32,000 bases of DNA from Chthoniobacter flavus (GCA_945860745.1 CAMASH010000035.1:1-32000), one strand, 5' to 3'; positions 13,985-21,539 are shown, numbered from the stretch's first letter. The notes: generated from the sequence alone by a model not told the origin. Made by a program: numbers and translations.

Positions 13985-14566
13985 CTAGGGCGTCGGGGGC
14001 GCGGGGGTGGCGAAGTTGAACTTCACTTCGGGGGCCTTGTCGGCCCCTTCACTGGCCGCAAAATAGGGCTGCGGGGTGAATCCCATCAGTCCGGCAAAAA
14101 GCCCCGTGGGCAGACTTTTCACGGCGGTGTTGTAGGGCGGGACGGTCTCATTGAATTTCCGGCGTTCGACGGCGATGCGGTTCTCCGTGCCCTCGATCTG
14201 GGCCTGAAGTTCCTGGAAGTTGGCGTTGGCCTTGAGTTCGGGATACTTCTCCACCACCACCAGCAGGCGCGAAAGAGCCCCGGAGAGCTGGTCCTGGGTC
14301 TGCTGGAAACGCTGCAAAGCCTGCGGATCGGAGGGAGCGGCATTCGGGTCGAGCTGGACCTTGGTCACCTGCTGGCGGGCCTCGATCACCGCGGTGAGGG
14401 TCCCCTTCTCGAAATTGGCCGCGCCTTCGACCGTGCGCACGAGATTGGGAATCAGGTCGGCGCGGCGTTGATAGACATTCTGGACGTCGGCCCAGCTTTT
14501 ATCCACCTGCTGCTTCAGGCCGACGAGTTTGTTGTAACTCCCGCACCCGCCGAGGAGTGCGAGCAC
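13985..14566 (-). CDS. lemA: LemA-family lipoprotein with unclear start
   Basis: LemA proteins are membrane-tethered helical-bundle proteins of uncertain function. The mature part matches the family closely: SYNKLVGLKQQVDKSWADVQ, then NVYQRRADLIPNLVRTVEGA, then PELKANANFQELQAQIEGTE. A lipobox LGGC precedes it. The start is odd: the first normal codon in frame, the GTG at 14566, leaves only eight residues before the lipobox Cys. The frame upstream still reads as a good leader (KSALSVLAVSAIVVVLALLG) back to a stop at about 14624, with no ATG, GTG or TTG. One extra A near 14606-14608 would join it to a TTG at 14613 and restore a full leader. CTG at 14590 is an alternative start. Confidence 0.85.
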   Translation of the reverse strand: MLALLGGCGSYNKLVGLKQQVDKSWADVQNVYQRRADLIPNLVRTVEGAANFEKGTLTAVIEARQQVTKVQLDPNAAPSDPQALQRFQQTQDQLSGALSRLLVVVEKYPELKANANFQELQAQIEGTENRIAVERRKFNETVPPYNTAVKSLPTGLFAGLMGFTPQPYFAASEGADKAPEVKFNFATPAPPTP

Positions 14567-14652
14567 GACAACGATGGCGCTAACGGCCAGGACGGAGAGA
14601 GCGGATTTCCCAAGACGATTTTAGGCAAAAAAGCTTCCGCCTGGCCAGCGCT

Positions 14653-16239
14653 TCATTCCTCCCGTCCGAAATAGTGCCGCACCAGGGGACGATCCGGACC
14701 CCGGTGGAAGGCCAGAGCCCCCGCCTCAATCTCACGATCCGCCATCGTCACGCGTTCGTGCTGGCGGAGGTGTTCGCCCCAAGAGTCCAGCCGGAACAAT
14801 TCGAGAAAGTGTTCCGGCTCCTTCGCATCCTGATACAGCCTCCAGCGCCGCGCCCCGTCGCGCAGCCTTCGCTCGCGCAGGTGACGCATGAGCGAACGGA
14901 ATTCTCCGGCATTTTCCTCCGCCACGCGGTACGCGATGGTGACGAGAAGCGGCCCATCCTCCGGATCGGCCTCGAGCCCGGCATGGGTTTCCGGCCAGGG
15001 CAGCGAAGGACTCAGGTCCATTTTTTCGTCAATCCTGAGGGGAAAAAAGCGGATGAGCCCAAGCCCGGCCAGCAATCCCACGGCCGCGACATCAAAACAT
15101 TGCTGTATTCCGATCACCCCGGCCAGCCAGCCCCACAGCGCGCCGTTGAAGGCCAGAACCCCTTGAAAGGCCAGCATGTAAAACGACAGCGCCCGCCCGC
15201 GCACCCAATCCGGCACCGCGGTTTGCACGGCCACGTTGAAATTGACCAGCACACCCACCCAGGCCATGCCGGAAAAAAACAGACAGATCCCCGCGTGCCA
15301 GGGTTCGCGCGCCTGACTCAGCCCGGCAAATGCGACCGCCGCCAGCACCGCCCCCAACCCGAGAATCCGGTCCAAGGCAAAGCGACTGCGCAACCGCGGC
15401 AGGATCACCACAGCGAGAATGGAACCCAGCCCGAATGCTCCCAGCAATAACCCGTAGCCGGTGGCCGTGGTTTTCAGAACATCCCGGGCCAGCAACGGCA
15501 GCAACGGCCAGACCGCCGCCGCGCAGAGGTTGAAGGCGACCGCCCGCACGATCGGGGCCTGCAAGCGCGGCGCGTGCAGCAGATACCGCAGGCCCGCCCG
15601 GATCGCCCCGGGAATGTTCTCGCTCAGGCGCGGTGCGGCCACCGGCGCGGGTTTCCAGGATTTGATGGCAAACAAAACGGCCAGGATGGACAGGGCATTC
15701 GCAAAGAACACAAACGCCGGCCCTGCCACCGCGACCAGCAGTCCCCCCAGGGCCGGGCCGACCGCGCGCGCGACGTTGAAGGAAATGCTGTTCAACGAAA
15801 CGGCGGCAGTCACCCACGGTTTCGGCACGATGTCCTGCACCGTGGCCTGCCAGGCCGGCAGATTGATCGCTCCGCCCAGACCAATGGCAAAGGTCAGCCC
15901 CAGCAGCACCCAGGGCGTGGTCAGGCCCAGCAAGGTCAGCGTGCCGAGCAGAGCCGCCATCACCATCATCCAGAGCTGCGACCAAAAAAGCAGCGCCTTG
16001 CGATCGGCCAGGTCGGCCATCGCTCCGGCCAGCAGACCCACAAGGAAAACCGGCAGGGTCGAGGACGTTTGCACCAGGCCGACCAGCACGGTGGAGGAGG
16101 TCAGCCCCGTCATCAACCAGGCCGCGCCCACGGCCTGCATCAACGTGCCCACATTCGAGACAACGTTGGCCGACCACAAGGCGCGGAAGGCGGGCACACC
16201 CAGCGGGGCCGTCAGCGAGATTTTTTCCCCAACCTTCAC
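14653..16239 (-). CDS. MFS_3-type exporter with C-terminal ABM-like domain (528 aa)
   Basis: The first ~425 residues are a twelve-helix major-facilitator protein of the EntS/MFS_3 kind (FRALWSANVVSNVGTLMQAV, then LVGLLAGAMADLADRKALLF for the loop 2-3 motif). The last ~100 residues (LLVTIAYRVAEENAGEFRSL onward, ending HYFGREE) resemble an antibiotic-biosynthesis-monooxygenase-like fold, a known tail of this family. The substrate is unknown; siderophore or drug export is typical of relatives. I chose the GTG at 16239 because it overlaps the upstream gene's stop (GTGA) and places the first helix correctly. The longer frame to 16518 runs through the upstream gene and is rejected. Confidence 0.85.
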   Translation of the reverse strand: MKVGEKISLTAPLGVPAFRALWSANVVSNVGTLMQAVGAAWLMTGLTSSTVLVGLVQTSSTLPVFLVGLLAGAMADLADRKALLFWSQLWMMVMAALLGTLTLLGLTTPWVLLGLTFAIGLGGAINLPAWQATVQDIVPKPWVTAAVSLNSISFNVARAVGPALGGLLVAVAGPAFVFFANALSILAVLFAIKSWKPAPVAAPRLSENIPGAIRAGLRYLLHAPRLQAPIVRAVAFNLCAAAVWPLLPLLARDVLKTTATGYGLLLGAFGLGSILAVVILPRLRSRFALDRILGLGAVLAAVAFAGLSQAREPWHAGICLFFSGMAWVGVLVNFNVAVQTAVPDWVRGRALSFYMLAFQGVLAFNGALWGWLAGVIGIQQCFDVAAVGLLAGLGLIRFFPLRIDEKMDLSPSLPWPETHAGLEADPEDGPLLVTIAYRVAEENAGEFRSLMRHLRERRLRDGARRWRLYQDAKEPEHFLELFRLDSWGEHLRQHERVTMADREIEAGALAFHRGPDRPLVRHYFGREE

Positions 16240-16607
16240 CAGAAAAAGCTGAGCAAGAGAACCACGAACACGAAGAGGCTCACCGCCGCATAAAGACGAT
16301 CTCTCTGCAGGGAAAACCCAAAGGCGGCGACGCCCACCCGCACCACAGGATTGATCAGCAACAGCACGACGCCGATCATGATCAGGCTGCGGCGGTGGCC
16401 GATTTCGCGGACATCCAGGGCGCGTTGCACCATGGCGATCGGATTCTCGAAATATTTGGGCTCCCCGGAGAAGACCCGGTCCCCGGGCGAGGCCCCAATG
16501 TGGGCGGCCAGATACCACAGCAAACCACCCGCCATGATGGCCGCCGCCAGCAGCGTTCCGGCCAGCATCAGCCGGGCCAGCGAACTTTGGATTTGCTGGT
16601 CTTTCAT
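16236..16607 (-). CDS. DUF1634-like membrane protein (123 aa)
   Basis: Three membrane segments are visible (about residues 13-35, 74-93 and 104-122), with a soluble loop containing YFENPIAMVQRALDVREIGH between the first two. The pattern fits DUF1634, a family commonly encoded next to TSUP (TauE/SafE) permeases, as here. It may be a partner subunit of that permease, which is an inference from neighbourhood. ATG 16607 is preferred; a TTG start at 16658 would lie in an intergenic repeat. The stop overlaps the exporter's GTG start. Confidence 0.78.
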   Translation of the reverse strand: MKDQQIQSSLARLMLAGTLLAAAIMAGGLLWYLAAHIGASPGDRVFSGEPKYFENPIAMVQRALDVREIGHRRSLIMIGVVLLLINPVVRVGVAAFGFSLQRDRLYAAVSLFVFVVLLLSFFW

Positions 16608-16626
16608 CCTTTGAAGAGATTCACAG

Positions 16627-16701
16627 AAGGCAACGAAGGAAACAATGAGAGGAAACAATCGGAAGTCCGCGGCTCTGAACCTTCGTTTTCTTTGTTACCT
16701 T
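16627..16701. repeat. Imperfect inverted repeat between TSUP and DUF1634 genes
   Basis: AAGGCAACGAAGGAAAC (16627-16643) is matched in inverted orientation by the sequence at 16685-16701, with 14 of 17 positions identical and most mismatches compatible with G-U pairing on one strand. The arms flank a ~41-base centre. Its AAGGTAACNAAG-like wording suggests a member of a short dispersed repeat family, unverified. Confidence 0.45.
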
Positions 16702-16719
16702 TTGTAAAACTCATCAGTT

Positions 16720-17559
16720 TTAGAAATTGATGTGAAAGCCGCGCAGGATCATCTGCACGGCAATGATCGAAACCGCCGTGAGAAAAATCCCCCGCAGCAG
16801 TTTCACCGGGGCCACCGGCAGGAGTTTCGCCCCGACAAAAGCGCCCGCCAGCACGCCCAACGCCACCGGAGCCACCAGGGCGGGATCGAGGTATCCGCGC
16901 TTGAGATAAATGCCCACACTCGCCGCCGCCGTCACCCCGATCATGAAATTGCTCGTCGCCGTAGTCACCTTAAACGGAATCCGCATCACCTGGTCCATGG
17001 CCACCACTTTAAACGCCCCCGATCCGATGCCGAGCAGACCCGACAAGACCCCTGCCACGATCATAATGAAAAATCCAGGGATCACCCCATGGACAGCATA
17101 AGGTTTCGGACCTTCCCCCGAAGGCATCACGCCCGGCAGACGCAGCTTTTCCGCCAGCGGATCCGACAGCGCCGCCGCGCCTGAAAGATCCTTTTGCTTC
17201 CGCAGGGACAACAAGACCGTGACCAGCAACGCCACACCGAAGATGACCGAGAGCACCGCCTGATCCAGCACCACCGCCAGCATCGCGCCGGCCACCGCAC
17301 CGGTCGTCGTGGCCATGCAGAGAAAAAGCCCGATGCGCATATTCGAAATCCCGTCGCGCAGATAAGCTGCCGCCGCACCGGAGGATGTCGCTATCACCGA
17401 GGCCAGCGCCGCGCCCATCGCGTAGCGAATATCAATACCGAACACGAGCACCAGCAACGGCGTGATGATCACCCCGCCGCCCAGCCCGATCAACGCCCCA
17501 ATTCCCCCCGCGACAAACGCCACCGCCGCCACGGCGAGATCGAAGAGGGGTTCGGTCAT
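16720..17559 (-). CDS. TSUP-family (TauE/SafE) anion permease
   Basis: Members of this inner-membrane family transport sulfite, sulfoacetate, taurine-derived or other organosulfur anions. The 279-residue protein has two homologous halves of about four helices each. Each half opens with a glycine-rich signature: GGIGALIGLGGGVIITPLLV in the first and AGVLSGLLGIGSGAFKVVAM in the second. A soluble insert (about residues 130-160, KQKDLSGAAALSDPLAEKLR) lies between them. The ATG at 17559 (MTEPLFDLAV) is favoured over one 36 bases upstream. It leads the TSUP-DUF1634-exporter run. The substrate cannot be told from sequence. Confidence 0.88.
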   Translation of the reverse strand: MTEPLFDLAVAAVAFVAGGIGALIGLGGGVIITPLLVLVFGIDIRYAMGAALASVIATSSGAAAAYLRDGISNMRIGLFLCMATTTGAVAGAMLAVVLDQAVLSVIFGVALLVTVLLSLRKQKDLSGAAALSDPLAEKLRLPGVMPSGEGPKPYAVHGVIPGFFIMIVAGVLSGLLGIGSGAFKVVAMDQVMRIPFKVTTATSNFMIGVTAAASVGIYLKRGYLDPALVAPVALGVLAGAFVGAKLLPVAPVKLLRGIFLTAVSIIAVQMILRGFHINF

Positions 17560-17663
17560 GGCAGGATTTTCTATTCCAGAGAACCCGGAGGGCACAGAGG
17601 GATTTTGAAGGGTATTCTGGGATAGCGCAACATTTCGTCTGTAAAAGCGGTTCTGCTTGGCGA

Positions 17664-17679
17664 CCGCCTCTTGAGGCGG
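17664..17679. repeat. Short GC-rich palindrome upstream of the VapC relic
   Basis: CCGCCTC and GAGGCGG form a 7-bp inverted repeat around TT. It sits in the 180-base gap (17560-17739) between the TSUP gene and the relic. Another near-perfect inverted pair in the same gap is CTATTCCAGA (17571-17580) with TCTGGGATAG (17616-17625). I see no gene in this gap. Confidence 0.35.
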
Positions 17680-17739
17680 CCTTGGGCGGCTGCGAGCTGG
17701 TGCTTGGCTGTCCCCCCTCCCGGGCGAAGACGGAGGAAC

Positions 17740-17955
17740 GTTGAGGCGTTTCTCGACGCAAATATCCTGCTCTACGCGGCCTCAAAAGATCCGGTGGACG
17801 CCGCCTCCGGCGAACGCTATCAACTGCGCTATTGGGACGCAGCCATCGGGGCCGGCGCGCTTCGCCTCGGCGCACCCCTCCTTTATTCCGTGGATCTGAA
17901 CGACGGACAGACCTACGATTGCGTAAAGGCCGTCAACCCGTTCGGGAAAAATTGA
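17740..17955 (+). pseudogene. VapC-type PIN toxin relic with internal deletion
   Basis: The frame keeps both ends of a PIN-domain toxin: VEAFLDANILLYAASKDP, with the first catalytic Asp, and RYWDAAIGAGALRLGAPLLY followed by DLNDGQTYDCVKAVNPF. Compared with the intact VapC at 19138-19557, about 70 middle residues are missing, including the region of the catalytic Glu. The deletion is in frame. No proper start codon precedes it: the codons before V are AGG AAC, where an ATG could once have been. An antitoxin gene is not visible upstream. It is almost certainly non-functional as a ribonuclease. Confidence 0.75.
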
Positions 17956-17972
17956 AAGGCAACCCGAAAACT

Positions 17973-18449
17973 ATGAAAAAGCCACCCGCCAGAATAACAA
18001 AGTCTCCGAAAACGCAGAAGCCGGATGCCGACGCGCCCCGCTGCGGCCTGTGCGGGGCGGACGAAAACCTCACGCGCACGGAATGTTGCGGGGAATGGAT
18101 TTGCGACGACGAGGACAGCTACGTGATCTTCTCCTTCGCGCGGAACAGTTGCCACCGGAACCACCGCCGCGTCACGCTGTGCGCCTATCATCACAATGAG
18201 GGGCATCGCGGCCGCTGGCAGAATTGCAAGAAATGCCGGGAATCGTTTCCGACCGAGATCTATGTCTGGTATGGCACAAGCGAATACAACTTCACCAAAC
18301 TGGAGAATCCGCCCGCCTATGAGGCAACGTGCTGTAGCGGCTGCAAAACGGTCATTAAACTGAGCGGGGGCGGCTACTCCGAGAGCTCTGACGGCATTTT
18401 TTGCGAGAAATGCACCCGGAAGAGATTTCGGGCCTCCGAGCGGGACTGA
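17973..18449 (+). CDS. Cysteine/histidine-rich zinc-ribbon protein (158 aa)
   Basis: The protein has a basic N-terminus and then several probable zinc sites: RCGLCGADENLTRTECCGEW, then CHRNHRRVTLCAYHHNEGH, then CKKCRES, then CCSGCKT and a final CEKCTRKRF. The central part contains YGTSEYNFTKLENPPAYEAT. I recall similar uncharacterised proteins in diverse bacteria but no function. The ATG at 17973 lies just after the VapC relic, and the frame upstream of it is a shadow. It is followed 30 bases later by the DUF6155-like gene and probably shares its transcript. Clustering with toxin-antitoxin genes suggests accessory DNA. Confidence 0.65.
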   Translation: MKKPPARITKSPKTQKPDADAPRCGLCGADENLTRTECCGEWICDDEDSYVIFSFARNSCHRNHRRVTLCAYHHNEGHRGRWQNCKKCRESFPTEIYVWYGTSEYNFTKLENPPAYEATCCSGCKTVIKLSGGGYSESSDGIFCEKCTRKRFRASERD

Positions 18450-18479
18450 TCCGCCCACCGAATTCTCCACTACTCTACC

Positions 18480-19058
18480 ATGAGCGACAAAATCAAAAAG
18501 CCTGCGAAGGGCTGGGCCGCGGTGCGCCGGCATCTCAAAGCCTGGGATTCCTCCGCCTTGCTGTCGTTGGTGAAAGATCTTTACGAAAGTTCCCCGGCAA
18601 ACCGCGCGTTTCTCGACGCGCGCATCCGGGCGGACGAAGGCGGGGAAGGGGCCTTGGAGCCCTATCGCAAGCGCATCGTGGAGCAGTTCTTTCCCGCCCG
18701 GGGAGAGGGGAAACTGCAACTCGGCGAGGCGCGCAAGGCCATTCGCGAATACCGCAAAGCCACGGGGAATACGGAAGGCGTGATCGAATTGCTCACCACC
18801 TATCTGGAAAACGGCAACGAGTTCACCCACCAATATGGCGACATCGACGAGCGTTTCTACGACAGCCTGTGCTCGGCGGCGGATGAACTGGCCAAGCTTC
18901 TCAAGGGCGAAGGCCCGTCCGCTTATGCGAAGGTGCGTGAGCGGTTAATCGCCATCGCGACCAAGGCCTCGGGCATCGGCTGGGGCTACGGCGACCACAT
19001 CGACGGGGTGGTGGATGATTTGGAGGACGAACTGGCGGGGGACGAAACAATGGGTTGA
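18480..19058 (+). CDS. DUF6155-like helical protein (192 aa)
   Basis: The product is soluble and mostly helical, opening KGWAAVRRHLKAWDSSALLS and LVKDLYESSPANRAFLDARI, a pattern I associate with DUF6155. Later segments (EARKAIREYRKATGNTEGVI, then FYDSLCSAADELAKLLKGEG, then GWGYGDHIDGVVDDLEDELA) also fit that uncharacterised family. The function is unknown. It follows the cysteine-rich gene and ends 79 bases before the convergent vapC. Confidence 0.6.
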   Translation: MSDKIKKPAKGWAAVRRHLKAWDSSALLSLVKDLYESSPANRAFLDARIRADEGGEGALEPYRKRIVEQFFPARGEGKLQLGEARKAIREYRKATGNTEGVIELLTTYLENGNEFTHQYGDIDERFYDSLCSAADELAKLLKGEGPSAYAKVRERLIAIATKASGIGWGYGDHIDGVVDDLEDELAGDETMG

Positions 19059-19137
19059 TGGCGGCAGGGACGATTCACGTTTTCCAACTCGATGCCAACA
19101 CCGCCACTGCAGTGCCTTTGTGGATAACCGTCAATCT

Positions 19138-19557
19138 TTACCCAGCCCGGAATGGATTGACCACCCGGACGCCGGCATAGAGCTGTCCGTCGCTCATGTC
19201 TTCACTGGAGATTTCTTTGCAGCCCAGTTCTTTCGCCGCCGAGACAATCAAGGAATCCCAATACGAGAGCGCGTATTCCGCCTTGATCCTCAACGCCTCC
19301 CGAACCAAAAGATGGGTTACGGGCAGGACGGGCAGATATCCCAACCGGTCCACGATCAAAGCCGCTTCTTCGTGCGAGAGGGCAGGCCGCAATTTGGCCG
19401 TGGCATTGACGTAAAATTCCCCCAGAACCTGGGCCGACAGCGCGATGCCCGATTGGACCAGAACCCCGCGTGCGATCGTTTTTTTCTGTGCCTCCGCCGG
19501 ATCCTTCGACTGCGCGTAAAGCAGAATGTTCGTGTCAATAAAGACCTCAGCGCGCAT
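19138..19557 (-). CDS. vapC: VapC-type PIN-domain ribonuclease toxin
   Basis: VapC toxins cut specific RNAs when freed from VapB. The 139-residue protein carries the PIN acidic set: D8 in FIDTNILLY, E47 in LGEFYVNA, D101 in SYWDSLIVSAA, and the SEDMSDG acidic cluster near D120. It ends GVRVVNPFRAG, shared in kind with the nearby relic. The ATG at 19557 overlaps the vapB stop region by 11 bases, giving translational coupling; a start 24 bases upstream is less likely. With vapB it forms a two-gene module pointing away from the galactokinase gene. Confidence 0.88.
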   Translation of the reverse strand: MRAEVFIDTNILLYAQSKDPAEAQKKTIARGVLVQSGIALSAQVLGEFYVNATAKLRPALSHEEAALIVDRLGYLPVLPVTHLLVREALRIKAEYALSYWDSLIVSAAKELGCKEISSEDMSDGQLYAGVRVVNPFRAG

Positions 19558-19777
19558 ACAGTTTCGCGCGATCCTGTTCACGAGTCGAAGCGGAAATCCC
19601 GCCCTTCACTTGGTCCATGGCTTCAAAAAGCCGGCGGACATTTTCGTCCTGCGCCCCTGGCCTCAAGGTCCGAAAATAATCCCTCACCAAGCCGCTAATT
19701 GAGGTGTCCCGTTCGGCAGCAGTCAGACGCGCCGCCCGGTGACTCTCTTCATCCAGGCTGATTGTTAAGTTTTTCAT
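19547..19777 (-). CDS. vapB: VapB-type antitoxin, ribbon-helix-helix
   Basis: The 76-residue protein begins with a ribbon-helix-helix motif (MKNLTISLDEESHRAARLTA, then AERDTSISGLVRDYFRTL) for operator binding. Its C-terminal half is a charged helix (DENVRRLFEAMDQVKGG) that would wrap the toxin. It precedes and overlaps vapC. Its ribosome site (AGGA just before the ATG) lies inside a doubled 17-base repeat, so operator binding could also block translation starts. Confidence 0.87.
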   Translation of the reverse strand: MKNLTISLDEESHRAARLTAAERDTSISGLVRDYFRTLRPGAQDENVRRLFEAMDQVKGGISASTREQDRAKLYAR

Positions 19778-19810
19778 CCTGTGCTACACATAATCCTGTG
19801 CTACACATAA
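19777..19810 (-). promoter_or_regulatory. Doubled 17-bp operator-like repeat at vapB start
   Basis: Read on the minus strand, TTATGTGTAGCACAGGA occurs twice without a gap (19810-19794 and 19793-19777), ending at the vapB ATG. Each copy contains the small palindrome TGTG-TAG-CACA. Paired palindromes one-and-a-half turns apart are typical of RHH antitoxin operators, so autoregulation by VapBC is the likely role. No clear -10 and -35 elements are separable from it. Confidence 0.6.
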
Positions 19811-19900
19811 CCGTCAAGGGACTTCATTCAAGACAATCCGCCCCTCGGCCACAATCCGCTCCCCCACGGCGGCCCTCGCGTCCGATAAATCCAGGGAGGC

Positions 19901-19917
19901 GAGGGCGTGCCGCCCTC
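19901..19917 (-). terminator. Hairpin downstream of galK
   Basis: GAGGGCG (19901-19907) pairs with CGCCCTC (19911-19917) around TGC, 15 bases after the galK stop. There is no T tract after it on the minus strand, so it may be a dispersed palindrome and not a strong terminator. The rest of 19811-19900 shows no gene I can support. Confidence 0.35.
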
Positions 19918-19931
19918 CAGAAAAGTCGTCG

Positions 19932-21011
19932 CTACCCGTGCATGAGCGCGCCATCGCCCAGCAGGCACCGGTAGGCCGTGCCTTTGTTGCCGGTTTTCTG
20001 CAAGTATCCCGCCTCGACCGCTTGGGCGATTGTGTCGATCGCGGCCAAGTCCACCAACGCCACGATGGCTCCGCCGAATCCCCCGCCCGTGAGGCGGGCA
20101 CCATAAACGCCCGGCTGCCCGCCGGCGATTTCCACCAAGGCATCGAGTTCCCCCGTGCTGTTTTCAAAATTCCCGATGGAACTGCGATGGGAATCGGACA
20201 TCAGCCGGCCAAAGGCGGCGACGTCGCCCTGTTTCAAAAAATCCACCGCGGCGAAAACCCGTTCGTTTTCCCCGACGATATGGGCGGCGCGGCGTTTCAC
20301 CAGCGGCGGCATAGCGGCGGCGGCCAGTTGCGCGCTGGTGGCATCGCGCAGGGCCGGGACGCCGAGAATTTTTGCGGCCTCGAAACACTGGTCACGCCGC
20401 TCGTTGTATTCGCCCCCGGTGAGGGCGTGCTTGACCCCGGAGTGCACGATGAGGAGACCGACATCGTGCGGAAAGGGAATGGTGGCCACCGTCTCGGCCC
20501 GGCAGTCGAGATAGATGGCGTGATCTTTTTTCCCAAAAAGAGAGGAAACCTGATCGAGCAGGCCGCAACTCACCCCGACGAATTCGTTTTCGGCCTTGCG
20601 GCAAAGCTTGGCGAGATCGAGCGGGGCGATGGCAAAATCAAAAATCCGGGTCAGCAGAACTGCGGTCGAAACTTCGAGGGCCGCGGAACTGGAAAGCCCG
20701 GCCCCCGGCGGCAGCGTGCTGGAAAACTCCGCCTCGAAACCCCCGACGGGGTAGCCGGCATCCTTCAGCACTTTGGTGACACCAAGCGGGTAGTCGGCCC
20801 AACTGTCCTTGGCCGCGAGGTCTGCGACGCCTGCCTCCACCACTCCGGCGATGCCGTCACTGGTCAGGACGATGCGGCCGTCCTCCCGCCTCCTCCCCCG
20901 GGCGGTGATGCCCAGGTCAATCGCGGCGGAAAGAACCACCCCCTGGTTGTAATCCGTGTGGTTGCCGAGAAGTTCGACACGGCCGGGAGCGAAGGAAGAA
21001 ACGAAAGGCAT
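19932..21011 (-). CDS. galK: Galactokinase
   Basis: Galactokinase phosphorylates galactose at C1 in the Leloir pathway, in the cytosol. The 359-residue protein has the GHMP-kinase signatures in order: PGRVELLGNHTDYNQG (about 9-24, substrate recognition; R11 and D20), LPPGAGLSSSAALE (about 100-113, phosphate-binding loop), GLLDQVSSLFG with the catalytic Asp near 153, and LTGGGFGGAIVALV near the C-terminus. No galT or galE is adjacent. Other GHMP sugar kinases are possible, but the first motif is specific to galactokinase. The gap to the divergent DUF883 gene (21012-21115) must hold both promoters. Confidence 0.94.
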   Translation of the reverse strand: MPFVSSFAPGRVELLGNHTDYNQGVVLSAAIDLGITARGRRREDGRIVLTSDGIAGVVEAGVADLAAKDSWADYPLGVTKVLKDAGYPVGGFEAEFSSTLPPGAGLSSSAALEVSTAVLLTRIFDFAIAPLDLAKLCRKAENEFVGVSCGLLDQVSSLFGKKDHAIYLDCRAETVATIPFPHDVGLLIVHSGVKHALTGGEYNERRDQCFEAAKILGVPALRDATSAQLAAAAMPPLVKRRAAHIVGENERVFAAVDFLKQGDVAAFGRLMSDSHRSSIGNFENSTGELDALVEIAGGQPGVYGARLTGGGFGGAIVALVDLAAIDTIAQAVEAGYLQKTGNKGTAYRCLLGDGALMHG

Positions 21012-21115
21012 GGTCCGGAGTGGTTATACGAAGCCGCGAGAGGCGGCAACAACGGGAAGAGGGCTTGCTTCTGTGGGACTTTCTGACAAAATAGAATCCT
21101 AAACCAAACAGGCTT

Positions 21116-21523
21116 ATGTCCGATACCAATTCCGAAGAAAAACACGCCGCCGCCAAGAAACTCGAAAGCAGCACCGAACACGCCAAGAAGGCGCTCGACG
21201 CCGCCAGCGAAGCCGGCAAAGCCGTCGGCGAAACGGTCAAGAAACAAGCGCAAACCGCCTACGACGCCGGACGCGAGCATCTGACCGCCGCGGCCAAGGA
21301 TCTCGGCGATGCCGCCTCGGTGAAGTACAAGGAAATCCGCGGCAAGGCCCAGACCGTCACCGAAGACTATAAAGGCCGGGCCAAATCCGCCCTCGATGAG
21401 GCGACCGCCAAAGCGCAGAACTTCCAAGGCGACACCGAGAGCTACATCCGCGACAAACCTCTCCAGGCCGTTGGCCTCGCTCTCGGCGTGGGCTTCGTCC
21501 TCGGCGTGATCTTCCGCCGCTAA
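21116..21523 (+). CDS. DUF883 (ElaB/YqjD-like) membrane-anchored protein
   Basis: The 135-residue protein is a long Ala/Lys/Glu-rich amphipathic helix (residues 1-110) ending in a C-terminal anchor (YIRDKPLQAVGLALGVGFVL, then GVIFRR), the hallmark of ElaB/YqjD proteins, some of which bind ribosomes in E. coli. ACAGG precedes the ATG. It leads a three-gene set with a YqjE-like and a YqjK-like gene, matching the E. coli yqjD-yqjE-yqjK order. Stress or stationary-phase expression is typical of relatives but not visible here. Confidence 0.88.
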   Translation: MSDTNSEEKHAAAKKLESSTEHAKKALDAASEAGKAVGETVKKQAQTAYDAGREHLTAAAKDLGDAASVKYKEIRGKAQTVTEDYKGRAKSALDEATAKAQNFQGDTESYIRDKPLQAVGLALGVGFVLGVIFRR

Positions 21524-21539
21524 TCCCCGCGGGCACACG

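Noticed and set aside
16240-16518. N-terminal extension of the MFS exporter
   Set aside because: The extra 93 residues are the wrong-frame translation of the DUF1634-like gene; the GTGA overlap gives a better start.
19814-20167. Minus-strand ORF of 117 codons overlapping the galK 3' end
   Set aside because: Most of it is galK in another frame, and the short unique part overlaps a palindrome with no recognisable domain.
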